Assembly (NCBI RefSeq): GCF_000423205.1
Contig: NZ_AUHN01000005.1
Coordinates: forward strand, 372,001-436,000
Reading direction: 5' to 3'
DNA: 64,000 bases
DNA from: Jonesia quinghaiensis DSM 15701
GTDB lineage: Bacteria > Actinomycetota > Actinomycetes > Actinomycetales > Cellulomonadaceae
Shown here: piece after piece, positions 17,514 through 26,290 of the stretch
Layout of the letters: the number at the start of each line of letters is the position of its first letter
Position numbering within the stretch: position 1 is the first letter of the stretch
Notes under the pieces: generated by a model
The model's database searches: none
What the model was told of the DNA's origin: nothing
The model's input: the letters and a program-made list of their open reading frames with translations, nothing else
Program-made: the position numbers and the translations under genes

Positions 17514-18284
17514 TTAGATCCCTTCTGGTGGTTCGAAGGCATACCCCACGCCATGCACGGTGCGAATCAAATCAGCACCAAGTTTGCGGCGCAACGCTTT
17601 GATGTGAGAGTCAACAGTTCGGGTTCCGCTGGCGTCTACCCAATCCCACACTTCAGCGAGGAGACGTTCACGGGTCAGCACAGTCTTTGGTGCAGAAGCG
17701 AGCATGACCAGCAGGTCGAATTCTGTGGGGGTGAGGTGGATTTCCTCATCCATGCGGTAGACGCGCCGTTGGTCACGGTCGACAACAACGTCTCCCACTT
17801 CGATTTTGCTTTCTGCCGACGGAGTAGCAGAGACCTGAGCAGCGCGGTCAACGCGGCGCAGGAGTGCTTTAAGGCGAGCAACGAGCTCACGCATCGAGAA
17901 GGGTTTGGTCATGTAGTCGTCGGCGCCAACCCCCAATCCCACAAGCATGTCAGTTTCGTCATCGCGGGCAGTCAACATCAACACCGGGACAGGGCGTTCG
18001 GCTTGGATGCGGCGGCACACTTCAAGCCCATCGATGCCCGGAAGCATGACGTCAAGAACAACAGCGTCGGGTTGGAGGCGTGCGGCAGCGTCGACGGCTG
18101 ATACGCCATCGCGTGCGACCTCGGTGCGCCAGCCTTCAGCGGTGAGGCGTTGCGCAATCGCGGTGGCGATGGCAGGCTCGTCCTCGACGATCAAAATTGT
18201 TGACACCGCACCGCCCGGACGCTGCGGGGAGGTTGCACTGTGCCCATGAGATAGTGACATACCAACACTGTGGCACAACTTCAT
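17514..18284 (-). CDS. OmpR-family response regulator
   Basis: A receiver domain (ILIVEDEPAIATAIA; phospho-acceptor Asp in VVLDVMLPGIDGLE; conserved Lys in DDYMTKPF) is followed by an OmpR winged helix (TPTEFDLLVMLA, then SGTRTVDSHIKALRRKLG and VHGVGYAFE). It is the partner of the kinase encoded 75 bp downstream and should control the exporter operon and itself. The first about 26 residues from ATG 18284 are not conserved, and homology begins at about 18206 where a GTG could serve as start. No convincing ribosome binding site distinguishes the candidates, so the 5' end is uncertain. Confidence 0.87.
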   Translation of the reverse strand: MKLCHSVGMSLSHGHSATSPQRPGGAVSTILIVEDEPAIATAIAQRLTAEGWRTEVARDGVSAVDAAARLQPDAVVLDVMLPGIDGLEVCRRIQAERPVPVLMLTARDDETDMLVGLGVGADDYMTKPFSMRELVARLKALLRRVDRAAQVSATPSAESKIEVGDVVVDRDQRRVYRMDEEIHLTPTEFDLLVMLASAPKTVLTRERLLAEVWDWVDASGTRTVDSHIKALRRKLGADLIRTVHGVGYAFEPPEGI

Positions 18285-18452
18285 GTGGTCTTGCTCGATT
18301 TTCGCTGGATAAATCCTGTGAAGTCTTGGTGCATGTTATGAGGCGTTGCCTCCATGCAACCTCCCACGCGGTGCCATAGAATCAAGCCACTATGACTGCA
18401 GACGGCATCTACCGCCCCACCACGTCCCACCCGCTGCGTCGAAAGGCACTGA

Positions 18453-19772
18453 GTGTCTGACTGGCTCGGTGTCCTCATCGGAGTAGCACTCACGGTGGGA
18501 ACCGCAATATTTGTGGCCTCAGAGTTTTCGCTGGTCACCATTGATTCTGCAACCCTCGAACGCGACGATGCTCGCCCCCACTGGCGAGACCGAGCGCTAA
18601 GAACGTCCCTCACCCGCCTGTCAACAGAGTTGTCCTCATCCCAAGTGGGCATCACCCTGACAACAATTCTTCTGGGCTACACCGCTCAACCCGCACTTAA
18701 TACGTTGCTCACCGGATGGTTCGGGGCAGCTGGTTACACCTCAGCCATAGCGTCAGTAGTCGCTGGGGTAGTTGCGTTCATCATCGTCAACGTGTTCTCC
18801 ATGCTGTTCGGTGAACTCGTCCCCAAGAACTTCGCACTCTCCGCGCCCCTACCAACAGCGCGGGCCGTGGTGCCACTACAACGCATCTTCACCACAATCG
18901 CCAAACCCATCATTGTCACGCTCAACGGGTCCGCGAACGCGATCCTGCGCAAACTTGGTGTTGAGCCCCGTGAGGAACTATCAGGAGCGCGTTCCTCGAC
19001 TGAACTAGCGTTTCTGGTGAAACGCTCAGCAGAACAAGGAACACTGCAAGACTCTGTCGCCCAACTCATCACCAACGCAGTGGAACTCGACTCCCTCGAC
19101 GCCTCCGACGTGATGACGGACCGCACGCGCATCGTCGCACTCAACCGAGATGCCACCGCCCACGACGTCATTCTGCGCGCCCGCGACACCGGACACTCGC
19201 GATTCCCCGTCATTGACGAATCACGAGACAACATCCTGGGCCTTGTCCACCTGCGCAAAGCAATCGCTGTTCCCTATGAGCGCCGCGACAGTGTGCCCGC
19301 AGCAGCGATTATGGACGACGCCCCCCGAGTCCCAGAAACAGTGCGGCTAGGTCCACTCCTTGTGCAACTCCGTGACTTCGGCATGCAAATGGCTGTTGTC
19401 GAAGACGAATACGGTGGCACAGCAGGAATAGTCACCCTAGAAGACGTCATTGAGGAACTCGTCGGCGACGTCGCCGACGAACACGACCCACGGCGCGCAG
19501 GAGTGCTGTACGCAAGCGACGGATCATGGGCTGTGCCAGGCCACCTGCGACCAGACGAATTCGCCGAGCGAACCACCGTGCATCTACCGGAACACGCCGA
19601 CTACGAAACCCTCGCAGGACTCATCATGAAAGAACTCGGGCGCATTCCACAAATAAGCGACAGTGTTACTGTCCATTCCTCTGATCAGTCCAGCACAGTA
19701 CAACTCACCGTCGAAGCGATGGACGGCCGACGCGTAGACCGAATTCGCGTGCGTCGAACGGACACCCCATGA
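18453..19772 (+). CDS. CNNM/CBS-domain membrane protein (CorC/HlyC family), first copy
   Basis: A 439-residue protein: a DUF21 (CNNM) transmembrane domain in residues 1-190 with three to four helices and the GELVPKNFALS motif, two CBS domains (around VMTDRTRIVALNRDATAHD and DDAPRVPETVRLGPLL, ending EDEYGGTAGIVTLEDVIEELVGDV), and a C-terminal CorC/HlyC transporter-associated domain. Family members move or sense Mg2+ or Co2+ and protect against metal toxicity. GTG 18453 opens the frame. The paralogue begins with a 4-bp overlap, so the two are probably co-translated and may form a heteromer. Confidence 0.88.
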   Translation: MSDWLGVLIGVALTVGTAIFVASEFSLVTIDSATLERDDARPHWRDRALRTSLTRLSTELSSSQVGITLTTILLGYTAQPALNTLLTGWFGAAGYTSAIASVVAGVVAFIIVNVFSMLFGELVPKNFALSAPLPTARAVVPLQRIFTTIAKPIIVTLNGSANAILRKLGVEPREELSGARSSTELAFLVKRSAEQGTLQDSVAQLITNAVELDSLDASDVMTDRTRIVALNRDATAHDVILRARDTGHSRFPVIDESRDNILGLVHLRKAIAVPYERRDSVPAAAIMDDAPRVPETVRLGPLLVQLRDFGMQMAVVEDEYGGTAGIVTLEDVIEELVGDVADEHDPRRAGVLYASDGSWAVPGHLRPDEFAERTTVHLPEHADYETLAGLIMKELGRIPQISDSVTVHSSDQSSTVQLTVEAMDGRRVDRIRVRRTDTP

Positions 19773-20833
19773 GCATCACCGTAGCTATAGGCATAGCGAT
19801 AGCACTCCTGGCCGCAAACGCCTTCTTCGTTGGAGCAGAGTTTTCCATCTTGTCCTCCCGGCGATCAGCAATAGAACCCCTAGCCGCACAAGGAAACCGC
19901 CGCGCACAAACCGTCCTATGGGCCATGGAACACGTCTCCCTGATGCTCGCCGCATGCCAGTTGGGTATCACCGCTTGTTCCGTAGGACTTGGTGTCGTTG
20001 CAGAACCAGCCATCGCCCGGGCCGTAGAACCACTCCTTGACACCCTGCAGGTGCCACACAACCTCGTACACCCCATCGCGTTCGCATTCTCTCTCGCCCT
20101 CGTGGTGTACCTGCACGTTGTGGTGGGAGAGATGGTTCCCAAAAACCTCTCCGTAGCCAGCCCCGACCGGGCAGTCCTGTGGTTTGGGCCACCACTCGTG
20201 TGGTTCGCACGCATCGTGCGCCCCATCATCGTGGTACTGAACTGGTTTGCCAACCACGTTGTCGCCGCCACAGGTGTTCAACCCCGCGACGAAGTCTCCA
20301 CCGCCTACACCGCTCAAGAAGTTCAATCCATCGTTGAACACTCTCAAGCCCAAGGGCTCCTCCACGACGAACAAGGCCTGCTCAGCGGGGCGCTGGAATT
20401 CTCCGAAAAAAAAGCACGGGACGTCATGATCCCGCTCGAAAAACTCACCACAACAGAGCAAGGCTCAACCCCCGCCGACATCGAAACTTTGGTCACCAAA
20501 ACCGGATACTCCAGATTCCCCGTCACCCACGACGGCGCAATCGTTGGGTACCTCCACATCAAAGACATCCTCTTCGCTGACACCGGAACCATAGACAGTG
20601 CAATACGTCACGAACCAATCGCCCACTACCGTCACCGCGCGCTCGCAGTAGCCCGCCCCCACGACGACGTTGAAGACGCACTCTTAGCCATGCAACACTC
20701 CGGCGCCCACCTCGCTCGTGTCCTTGAGCACGGTGAAACCATCGGAGTGGTGTTCCTCGAAGACATTCTCGAAGAGCTGGTGGGGGAGGTGCGTGACGCC
20801 ATGCAGCGTCCCCAATGGCGAGAAGCCCATTAA
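19769..20833 (+). CDS. CNNM/CBS-domain membrane protein, second copy
   Basis: A 354-residue paralogue of the preceding gene: a DUF21 membrane domain (residues 1-170; VVGEMVPKNLSVASP) and two CBS domains (DVMIPLEKLTTTEQG and FLEDILEELVGEV). It lacks the C-terminal CorC/HlyC domain of its partner, stopping about 80 residues shorter. This long/short pairing is common in actinobacteria and is consistent with a hetero-oligomer. Translation is coupled by the ATGA overlap. Ion specificity cannot be assigned from sequence. Confidence 0.87.
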   Translation: MSITVAIGIAIALLAANAFFVGAEFSILSSRRSAIEPLAAQGNRRAQTVLWAMEHVSLMLAACQLGITACSVGLGVVAEPAIARAVEPLLDTLQVPHNLVHPIAFAFSLALVVYLHVVVGEMVPKNLSVASPDRAVLWFGPPLVWFARIVRPIIVVLNWFANHVVAATGVQPRDEVSTAYTAQEVQSIVEHSQAQGLLHDEQGLLSGALEFSEKKARDVMIPLEKLTTTEQGSTPADIETLVTKTGYSRFPVTHDGAIVGYLHIKDILFADTGTIDSAIRHEPIAHYRHRALAVARPHDDVEDALLAMQHSGAHLARVLEHGETIGVVFLEDILEELVGEVRDAMQRPQWREAH

Positions 20834-20974
20834 CCGATAAACGCACCAATCAGCAAGACTTCACCACAGTGGCCCTCGCCCCATCGCACGATGCATCCCG
20901 GTGTGTCGCGCACCAGCGTGCGGATTCTGTGTCCTGTCAACACTCCTTGGGGTACTTCTCAGTGAACGAAGGGG

Positions 20975-21003
20975 TTGGAAAGGCAGGGCACCTTGGTTAT
21001 GAT
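20975..21003 (+). promoter_or_regulatory. Sigma-70-type promoter of the VanY-type gene
   Basis: TTGGAA (20975-20980), a 17-base spacer and TATGAT (20998-21003). The expected transcript start is near 21010, leaving a leader of about 160 nt before GTG 21171. The preceding 140 bp after the CNNM stop hold nothing recognisable. Confidence 0.65.
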
Positions 21004-21011
21004 CGGTAAAC

Positions 21012-21163
21012 AACGCACCCCTGGACAGGGCGTTACCGCTGAATCAACTACGGTGTGTGCACCGCCAAAAAGCACACCTGTAGATCGTTGTGTTTCACAG
21101 CTCGCTGTGAGCGCATCGTGTTGGCCAGATGGTGCGTAGACCGCCCGTCAGGTAACCGAGGAG
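21012..21163 (+). promoter_or_regulatory. Structured 5' leader of the VanY-type gene, possible cis-regulatory RNA
   Basis: Three local hairpins are visible: 21012-21034 (AACGC/GCGTT with inner CCT/AGG), 21051-21064 (CGGTG-TGTG-CACCG) and 21095-21110 (TCACAG-CTCG-CTGTGA). A competing pairing GGTGTG (21052-21057) with CACACC (21073-21078) excludes the second hairpin. The leader ends at the ribosome binding site GAGGAG (21158-21163). It does not match any riboswitch consensus known to me. Calling it regulatory is an inference from structure, length and position. Confidence 0.4.
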
Positions 21164-21170
21164 TCACGTC

Positions 21171-22910
21171 GTGGAAGAGCACAGAGAGGGATCCCCACTC
21201 CAGCCACCACTGACCCGACGCCAAATGCGTGAAGCAGCAGTGACTGCATCCGCCCCCGAATCCCACCCTGCGCAACGGGCTCACAGTGCCTCACCAGCAC
21301 CAGTTGCGGCCCCACAGCCTCCCGCTGCCGCACCATCGACGCAAGGCCTCACCAGAGCGCAATTACGGGCCATGGAACGCTCCCAGATCGAAGCGACTCA
21401 ACCTCCCGTGGTACCCGCACCACAAATGCGTCAGCGCACCACACCGTCGACGCCAGACACCAGTTCTGCGCTCGCGGAACTCCAGGCGCTCGCTGCTCAA
21501 ACCTTTGTGACTCCGCAGCCACTGGCACCAAGTACGCCAGCAAAGATTCCTGCGATTACACGCGCTGAAGTTCGTACTCGGTCCGTTTCTTCGGCTCAAG
21601 AAGTCCCCACGTCTTATGAGAAGATGCTCGCGCAATCCGATGAGCACCTCCAGGAAGCACAGAACCTGGCCACGACAGCCCCAAGTACTCCATCTCCGGC
21701 GATGAGCCCAGCAGTTCCCATGGCAGCTTCTGTGCCGAGTGGTGATGACGACCGCAACGTTGCGGACATCGTCGCTGAAGTTAACGCTGTTGTTGCTCGG
21801 GTCGAAGCCGCGCTCGTCGCGCCAGACCCACACCCCAGCAAGCCAGTCCTTATTCTTGGTTCAGGCGGGACCGCCGCATCGCCAGCAGACACTGCCACTG
21901 GGGCATTCCCGCAAGCTGTCAGTAACGCACACAGCGCAAGCACCCCACACAGCATGGTCACTGCGCCGAGTGCCTTTTCACCTACGCCAGCACCATCATT
22001 CCTCTCGGTAGTGAGCCCTCAGTCGGCGCGTTCTGCGAACACACCACTGCGCGCCTCCAGCCCAGACAGTGCCTGCCACCAACCAGTGCGTTCCGCAGTA
22101 TCACCAGCAATTGCGCAACCGCACGGGCATGTTCACCTCGACGGATTGTTGGCTCCCAGCACGTCCGTGGGAATCGACAAGCGTAAAACCAGCCGGGAAC
22201 GCTCAACGCGCACTGGTTCAGGGTCGCAACGCTGGATGTCACGGTTTGCGGTGCTCGGATCAATTGCAGCAGCCACCATTGCTACCCCTATTCTGATGTC
22301 CGGCGCAGCCGAAGACACAGCGATTTTCGCAGACTCTGGCCCCGTTGAATACGGTGGACCAAGCACCGTTGATGTTGTGACTGCCGGTGCAGTGTCTGGC
22401 GCAGTTCCAGCGGGTATCGCCCAATCTGTCACCGAGGACCAGCGAGCCTACCTCGTGGCGTCACGCTCAGAGCAGCGTGAAGTGCTTGAGGGCTGCGACT
22501 CCGGAATTCGACCCAACGGCACCAACGGTCAGCTTGCCACAAGCACCCTGTGCCGTGTCATGAACAACCAGTACCTTCGGGCTGACGCAGCGGTTGCTCT
22601 TGCTGCTTTGAACGAGCAGTATCAAGCCCGTTTTGGGCACGCTATGTGCCTGACCGACGGATACCGGACGTTGTCTTCGCAGTACACCCTGAAAGCGACA
22701 AAGGGTTCACTGGCAGCTACCCCAGGGACATCCAACCACGGGTGGGGCTTAGCCATCGACATTTGTGCTGACTCCTACCAGGCGTGGGACAAGTGGAACT
22801 GGCTCAATGAAAACGGCCCAACCTACGGGTGGGCGCAGCCGGACTGGGCGTCACGTTCCTATGAGCCATGGCACTGGGAATTCACAGCCGGCGTTACTGA
22901 AATGTCCTAA
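21171..22910 (+). CDS. Membrane-anchored D-alanyl-D-alanine carboxypeptidase-like protein (VanY, M15B)
   Basis: A 579-residue protein in three parts. Residues 1-340 are a Pro/Ala/Ser/Thr/Gln-rich, probably disordered cytoplasmic region containing two RRQMREA/RAQLRAM-like basic motifs. A single transmembrane helix (FAVLGSIAAATIATPILM) lies near residue 360. An extracellular M15 metallopeptidase domain follows, with the zinc motif SNHGWGLAID (S-x-H-x6-D) and the distal EPWHWEF. Such enzymes trim the terminal D-Ala of peptidoglycan stems. The catalytic domain contains paired cysteines (GCDSGI, STLCRV, AMCLTDG, IDICAD) that could form disulfides. GTG 21171 has GAGGAG 7 nt upstream. The huge cytoplasmic tail is unusual for a simple carboxypeptidase and may be a docking or sensing region. 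Confidence 0.85.
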   Translation: MEEHREGSPLQPPLTRRQMREAAVTASAPESHPAQRAHSASPAPVAAPQPPAAAPSTQGLTRAQLRAMERSQIEATQPPVVPAPQMRQRTTPSTPDTSSALAELQALAAQTFVTPQPLAPSTPAKIPAITRAEVRTRSVSSAQEVPTSYEKMLAQSDEHLQEAQNLATTAPSTPSPAMSPAVPMAASVPSGDDDRNVADIVAEVNAVVARVEAALVAPDPHPSKPVLILGSGGTAASPADTATGAFPQAVSNAHSASTPHSMVTAPSAFSPTPAPSFLSVVSPQSARSANTPLRASSPDSACHQPVRSAVSPAIAQPHGHVHLDGLLAPSTSVGIDKRKTSRERSTRTGSGSQRWMSRFAVLGSIAAATIATPILMSGAAEDTAIFADSGPVEYGGPSTVDVVTAGAVSGAVPAGIAQSVTEDQRAYLVASRSEQREVLEGCDSGIRPNGTNGQLATSTLCRVMNNQYLRADAAVALAALNEQYQARFGHAMCLTDGYRTLSSQYTLKATKGSLAATPGTSNHGWGLAIDICADSYQAWDKWNWLNENGPTYGWAQPDWASRSYEPWHWEFTAGVTEMS

Positions 22911-23070
22911 GGCGTTTTCTCTGCCTCTTCTTTCTTTCCTTTCTGCGTAACACAGTACTTTCGTGCGCCCGCTGTAGGGTCATTCTTGTGGTGCGCGCGT
23001 GTACACGTCCTTGTGTCAATCTCACCCCCACACTGACCGATGCGGTGACGGGTGACTTTTATCTATGACA

Positions 23071-23112
23071 ACGGCCGGTGGCCCAGGGCATATGCCCTGG
23101 GCCACCGGCCGT
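23071..23112. terminator. Bidirectional terminator between vanY-type gene and adhE
   Basis: A perfect 42-bp palindrome centred between 23091 and 23092, located between convergent genes and 18 bp from the adhE stop. The 160 bp before it (22911-23070) have no gene. Confidence 0.8.
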
Positions 23113-23130
23113 TACTCTGGAGCCGTTAAC

Positions 23131-25896
23131 TCACTTGCGCTTGCCGCGAGTCTTGGTCTCCTGCTCAGGAACTGCCACAGTCTCCTCAGCAGTCTCAGTG
23201 GTGCCTGCAACCTCGGCAGCTTGAGCTGCGCGGCGGCGGGCCCGAACCTCAGAGAAGCTGGTGCCGTAGTAGGCGGCCTCAATGATGGTTTTCATGTCCT
23301 CAAGCATTGGCATACGTGGGTTCGCTGGTGCGCACTGGTCCTCGTATGCGCCCATGGCGATCTCGTCGAGGCGACCGATGAAGTCTTCCTCGTTGACACC
23401 CTGCAACTTGAAGGATGCGGGGATGCCCACAGCGTCACGCAGTTCTTCAACAGCCCGTGCGTAGGATTCCACGCCTTCTTCAGGGGTTGAGGCTGGGAGA
23501 CCAAGATGCTGGGCGATCTCCTGGAAACGCTCTGGAGCGATGTAGTGCTCGTACTTGGGCCATGCGTTGAGCTTGGTGGGGATAGTTCCGTTGTAGCGGA
23601 TCACGTGTGGCAAGTAGGTCGCGTTGGTGCGGCCGTGGACCAGGTGGAACGTTGACCCTGTCACGTGTGACATTGCGTGGACTATGCCCAGGAACGCGTT
23701 ACCGAATGCCATACCGGCAATTGCGCCAGCGTTGTGCATCTTTTCGCGTGCCTTAACAACCTTGGTGTCCTTCGAACCAGGGCCACCCTTAACGCTCAGG
23801 GTGATGTTGTCGAAGATCAACTTGATGGCGTGCAGGGCAAGACCATCGGTGTAGTCGTTGGCGTATACCGAGACGTACGCTTCGGTTGCGTGGGTCAGCG
23901 CGTCGAACCCGGTGTCCGCTGCCAGGAAGTTTGGCATCATTTCGGTGAGGACTGGGTCAACGATGGCCACGGTTGGGGTCAGAGCGTAGTCCGCAAGTGG
24001 GTACTTCTTGCCCTTCTCTGGGTCAGAAATAACCGCGAATGGGGTCATTTCCGAGCCGGTTCCCGAGGTGGTGGGGATGCAGACGAGCTTGGCTAGGTTC
24101 CCAAGGTCAGGGAACTTGAAAGCACGCTTGCGGACGTCGAAGAACTTTTCCTTCATGTCCGAGAACTCGATGTCTGGGTGTTCGTACAGCAACCACATGA
24201 CCTTTGCGGCGTCCATGGGGCTACCGCCACCGAGGGCGATGATGGTGTCGGGCTGGAAGTTGCGCATTTGAGCGGCACCTTCCTGCACGAAGGTCACGGT
24301 TGGTTCAGGCATCACGTTGTCGATGATTTGCAGTGCGATGCGGTTGCCTGGACGGCGGTTCAGGACGTCGAGGATTTTGTCGACAAAGCCCAGCTTGGTC
24401 ATCGTTGGGTCGGTGACGATGGTGACGCGGTTGATGCCGCGCATGTCAGCCAGGTAGCGGATCGCGTTGGGCTCGAAGTACGTCTTGGCTGGAACCTTGA
24501 ACCACTGGAGGTTGTTGTTCCGGCGTCCAATGCGCTTGATGTTCACGAGGTTAACCGCCGACACGTTGTTGGAGACAGAGTTGTGACCGTAGGATCCGCA
24601 GCCCAGGGTGAGGGATGGGATGAACGCGTTGTAGATGTCGCCGATACCACCGAGTGCTGATGGTGCGTTGGTGATGATGCGTACGGCCTTCACCCGAGTA
24701 CCGAACTCGCGGATGATGTCTTGGTCTTCTGAGTGGATGGCACCGGAGTGGCCTAGTCCATCAAATTCCACCATTTGCTCGGAGAGGCGGATGCCCTCTT
24801 CGGCGCTCTCGGCGCGTAGTACGGCAAGAACTGGGCTGAGCTTCTCGCGGGAAAGTGGTTCGTTTGGTCCAACTTCGCTGATTTCGGCCAGGATGATGGA
24901 GGTGTCTTCTGGGACGCTGAAGCCTGCTTGCTCGGCGATCCATACTGGTGACTTACCAACCACAGTGGCGTTGAGCTTTGCTTCGCCGCAGTTGGCGCTG
25001 TTGGCGTTGACGCCGAAGATGAACTCTTCGAGCATCTTCTTTTCTGCGGGTGATGCGAGGTGTGCGTGGAGTTTCTTGAACTCCACCATGGCCTCGTCGT
25101 AGATGGGGGCGTCAAGGATGACTGCTTGCTCAGAGGCGCAGATCATTCCGTTGTCGAATGCCTTGGAAAGGACGACATCGTTGACAGCACGCTTGAGGCG
25201 GGCTGAGCGCTCGATGAACGCGGGGACGTTACCGGCGCCGACACCGAGGGCTGGCTTGCCACAGGAGTAGGCGGCGCGAACCATGGCGTTTCCGCCAGTT
25301 GCGAGGATCAGGGCAACGCCTGAGTGGTTCATCAGTGCGCTGGTTGCTTCCAATGATGGGTGTTCAACCCACTGGATGCAGTCTTCAGGGGCACCTGCTG
25401 CAACAGCTGCGTCGCGAACAACTTTGGCTGCTTCTACTGAGCAGTTCTGTGCTGAGGGGTGGAACCCGAAGACGATGGGGTTACGGGTCTTCAGGGAGAT
25501 GAGAGCTTTGAAGATTGCCGTTGACGTGGGGTTGGTGACTGGGGTAACACCGCAGATAACACCAACTGGTTCAGCGATTTCGGTGATACCGGTGATTTCG
25601 TCGTGGCTGATGACACCTGCGGTACGCAGGGAGAGCATCGAGTTAGTGACGTGTTCACAAGCGAAGATGTTCTTCACTGCTTTGTCTTCGAAGACACCGC
25701 GGCCGGTTTCTTTCACAGCGGACAGTGCGAGGTCGCCGTGGACGCTGAGGGCAGCGACAGAAGCTTTTTTGACGATGTAGTCAACTGCTTCTTGGTCAAG
25801 CTTGAGGAATTCGTTGAGCGCTACTTGCGCTTTGGTGACGAGCGCGTGCACCTCCTGTTGTGCAGGAGTGTGGACGACGTTTTCTGTGGCAGTCAT
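23131..25896 (-). CDS. adhE: Bifunctional acetaldehyde-CoA/alcohol dehydrogenase AdhE
   Basis: A 921-residue fusion. Residues about 15-440 form the CoA-acylating aldehyde dehydrogenase, with the catalytic Cys in DNGMICASEQAV. After a linker, residues about 465-870 form the iron-dependent alcohol dehydrogenase, with GGGSPMDAAKVMW (nucleotide binding) and the metal-binding histidines in FLGIVHAMSHVTG and FHLVHGRTNA. The enzyme reduces acetyl-CoA to ethanol with two NADH and normally forms spirosomes in fermenting cells. The tail after residue 885 is charged and repetitive (Glu/Thr, ending KTRGKRK) and is not part of the family core. ATG 25896 has GGAGAGG 6 nt upstream. Its presence points to a facultatively fermentative organism. 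Confidence 0.95.
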   Translation of the reverse strand: MTATENVVHTPAQQEVHALVTKAQVALNEFLKLDQEAVDYIVKKASVAALSVHGDLALSAVKETGRGVFEDKAVKNIFACEHVTNSMLSLRTAGVISHDEITGITEIAEPVGVICGVTPVTNPTSTAIFKALISLKTRNPIVFGFHPSAQNCSVEAAKVVRDAAVAAGAPEDCIQWVEHPSLEATSALMNHSGVALILATGGNAMVRAAYSCGKPALGVGAGNVPAFIERSARLKRAVNDVVLSKAFDNGMICASEQAVILDAPIYDEAMVEFKKLHAHLASPAEKKMLEEFIFGVNANSANCGEAKLNATVVGKSPVWIAEQAGFSVPEDTSIILAEISEVGPNEPLSREKLSPVLAVLRAESAEEGIRLSEQMVEFDGLGHSGAIHSEDQDIIREFGTRVKAVRIITNAPSALGGIGDIYNAFIPSLTLGCGSYGHNSVSNNVSAVNLVNIKRIGRRNNNLQWFKVPAKTYFEPNAIRYLADMRGINRVTIVTDPTMTKLGFVDKILDVLNRRPGNRIALQIIDNVMPEPTVTFVQEGAAQMRNFQPDTIIALGGGSPMDAAKVMWLLYEHPDIEFSDMKEKFFDVRKRAFKFPDLGNLAKLVCIPTTSGTGSEMTPFAVISDPEKGKKYPLADYALTPTVAIVDPVLTEMMPNFLAADTGFDALTHATEAYVSVYANDYTDGLALHAIKLIFDNITLSVKGGPGSKDTKVVKAREKMHNAGAIAGMAFGNAFLGIVHAMSHVTGSTFHLVHGRTNATYLPHVIRYNGTIPTKLNAWPKYEHYIAPERFQEIAQHLGLPASTPEEGVESYARAVEELRDAVGIPASFKLQGVNEEDFIGRLDEIAMGAYEDQCAPANPRMPMLEDMKTIIEAAYYGTSFSEVRARRRAAQAAEVAGTTETAEETVAVPEQETKTRGKRK

Positions 25897-26290
25897 GGTG
25901 AGCCTCTCCAGAGGGGCGTTCTTACCGTTTTCTTTACTTCTTCAGACTAGCCCCCTGTGGCCTGACCACATAGGCCCAAACGTCCCATGATTTGTTTTGT
26001 TGCCAAAGAATTCTGTGACGCGCGTCGCCATGTCTCATGTGCCTGCACTAATACGCCGAAAACCCACAACGGGTGAAAAACATCCCCTGTGCAGACCGGG
26101 TGAAATGTACGAGAGAAGGCGAAACGTTGGCTTACCTGCCTCATTCCCACGGGGGCATGGCCGAATATGTAGGTAGAGTCCGGTTTTGCACTTTTTAGTT
26201 AACACCTGGTAGGTATGTGGCTTCTTCCAGTCGAAGGGACTCATACTGTGTGCATGAACTCGATGATGGCAAGAACAGTGAGGGCAAGCG
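25897..26290. other. Divergent intergenic region adhE / marR-type gene
   Basis: A 394-bp gene-free region that must carry both promoters. On the plus strand a weak candidate is TTGCAC (26186) with TAGGTA (26210), and a small dyad ACCT-GGT-AGGT (26204-26214) overlaps the -10. On the minus strand a dyad lies 60 bp before adhE (separate entry). Nothing else recognisable. Confidence 0.45.
25956..25970. promoter_or_regulatory. Candidate operator dyad upstream of adhE
   Basis: TGTGG-CCTGA-CCACA, an exact 5-bp inverted repeat 60 bp before the adhE start codon. It resembles, but does not match in spacing, the Rex redox-repressor site (TTGTGAA-N4-TTCACAA). Role inferred only from symmetry and position. 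Confidence 0.35.

Noticed and set aside
21004-21170. c-di-AMP (ydaO) riboswitch before the VanY-type gene
   Set aside because: Length and gene context would suit it, but the conserved ydaO core segments could not be found by eye.
25950-25975. Rex operator upstream of adhE
   Set aside because: The inverted repeat has only a 7-base gap between TGTG and CACA and lacks the A/T-rich core of the Rex consensus.
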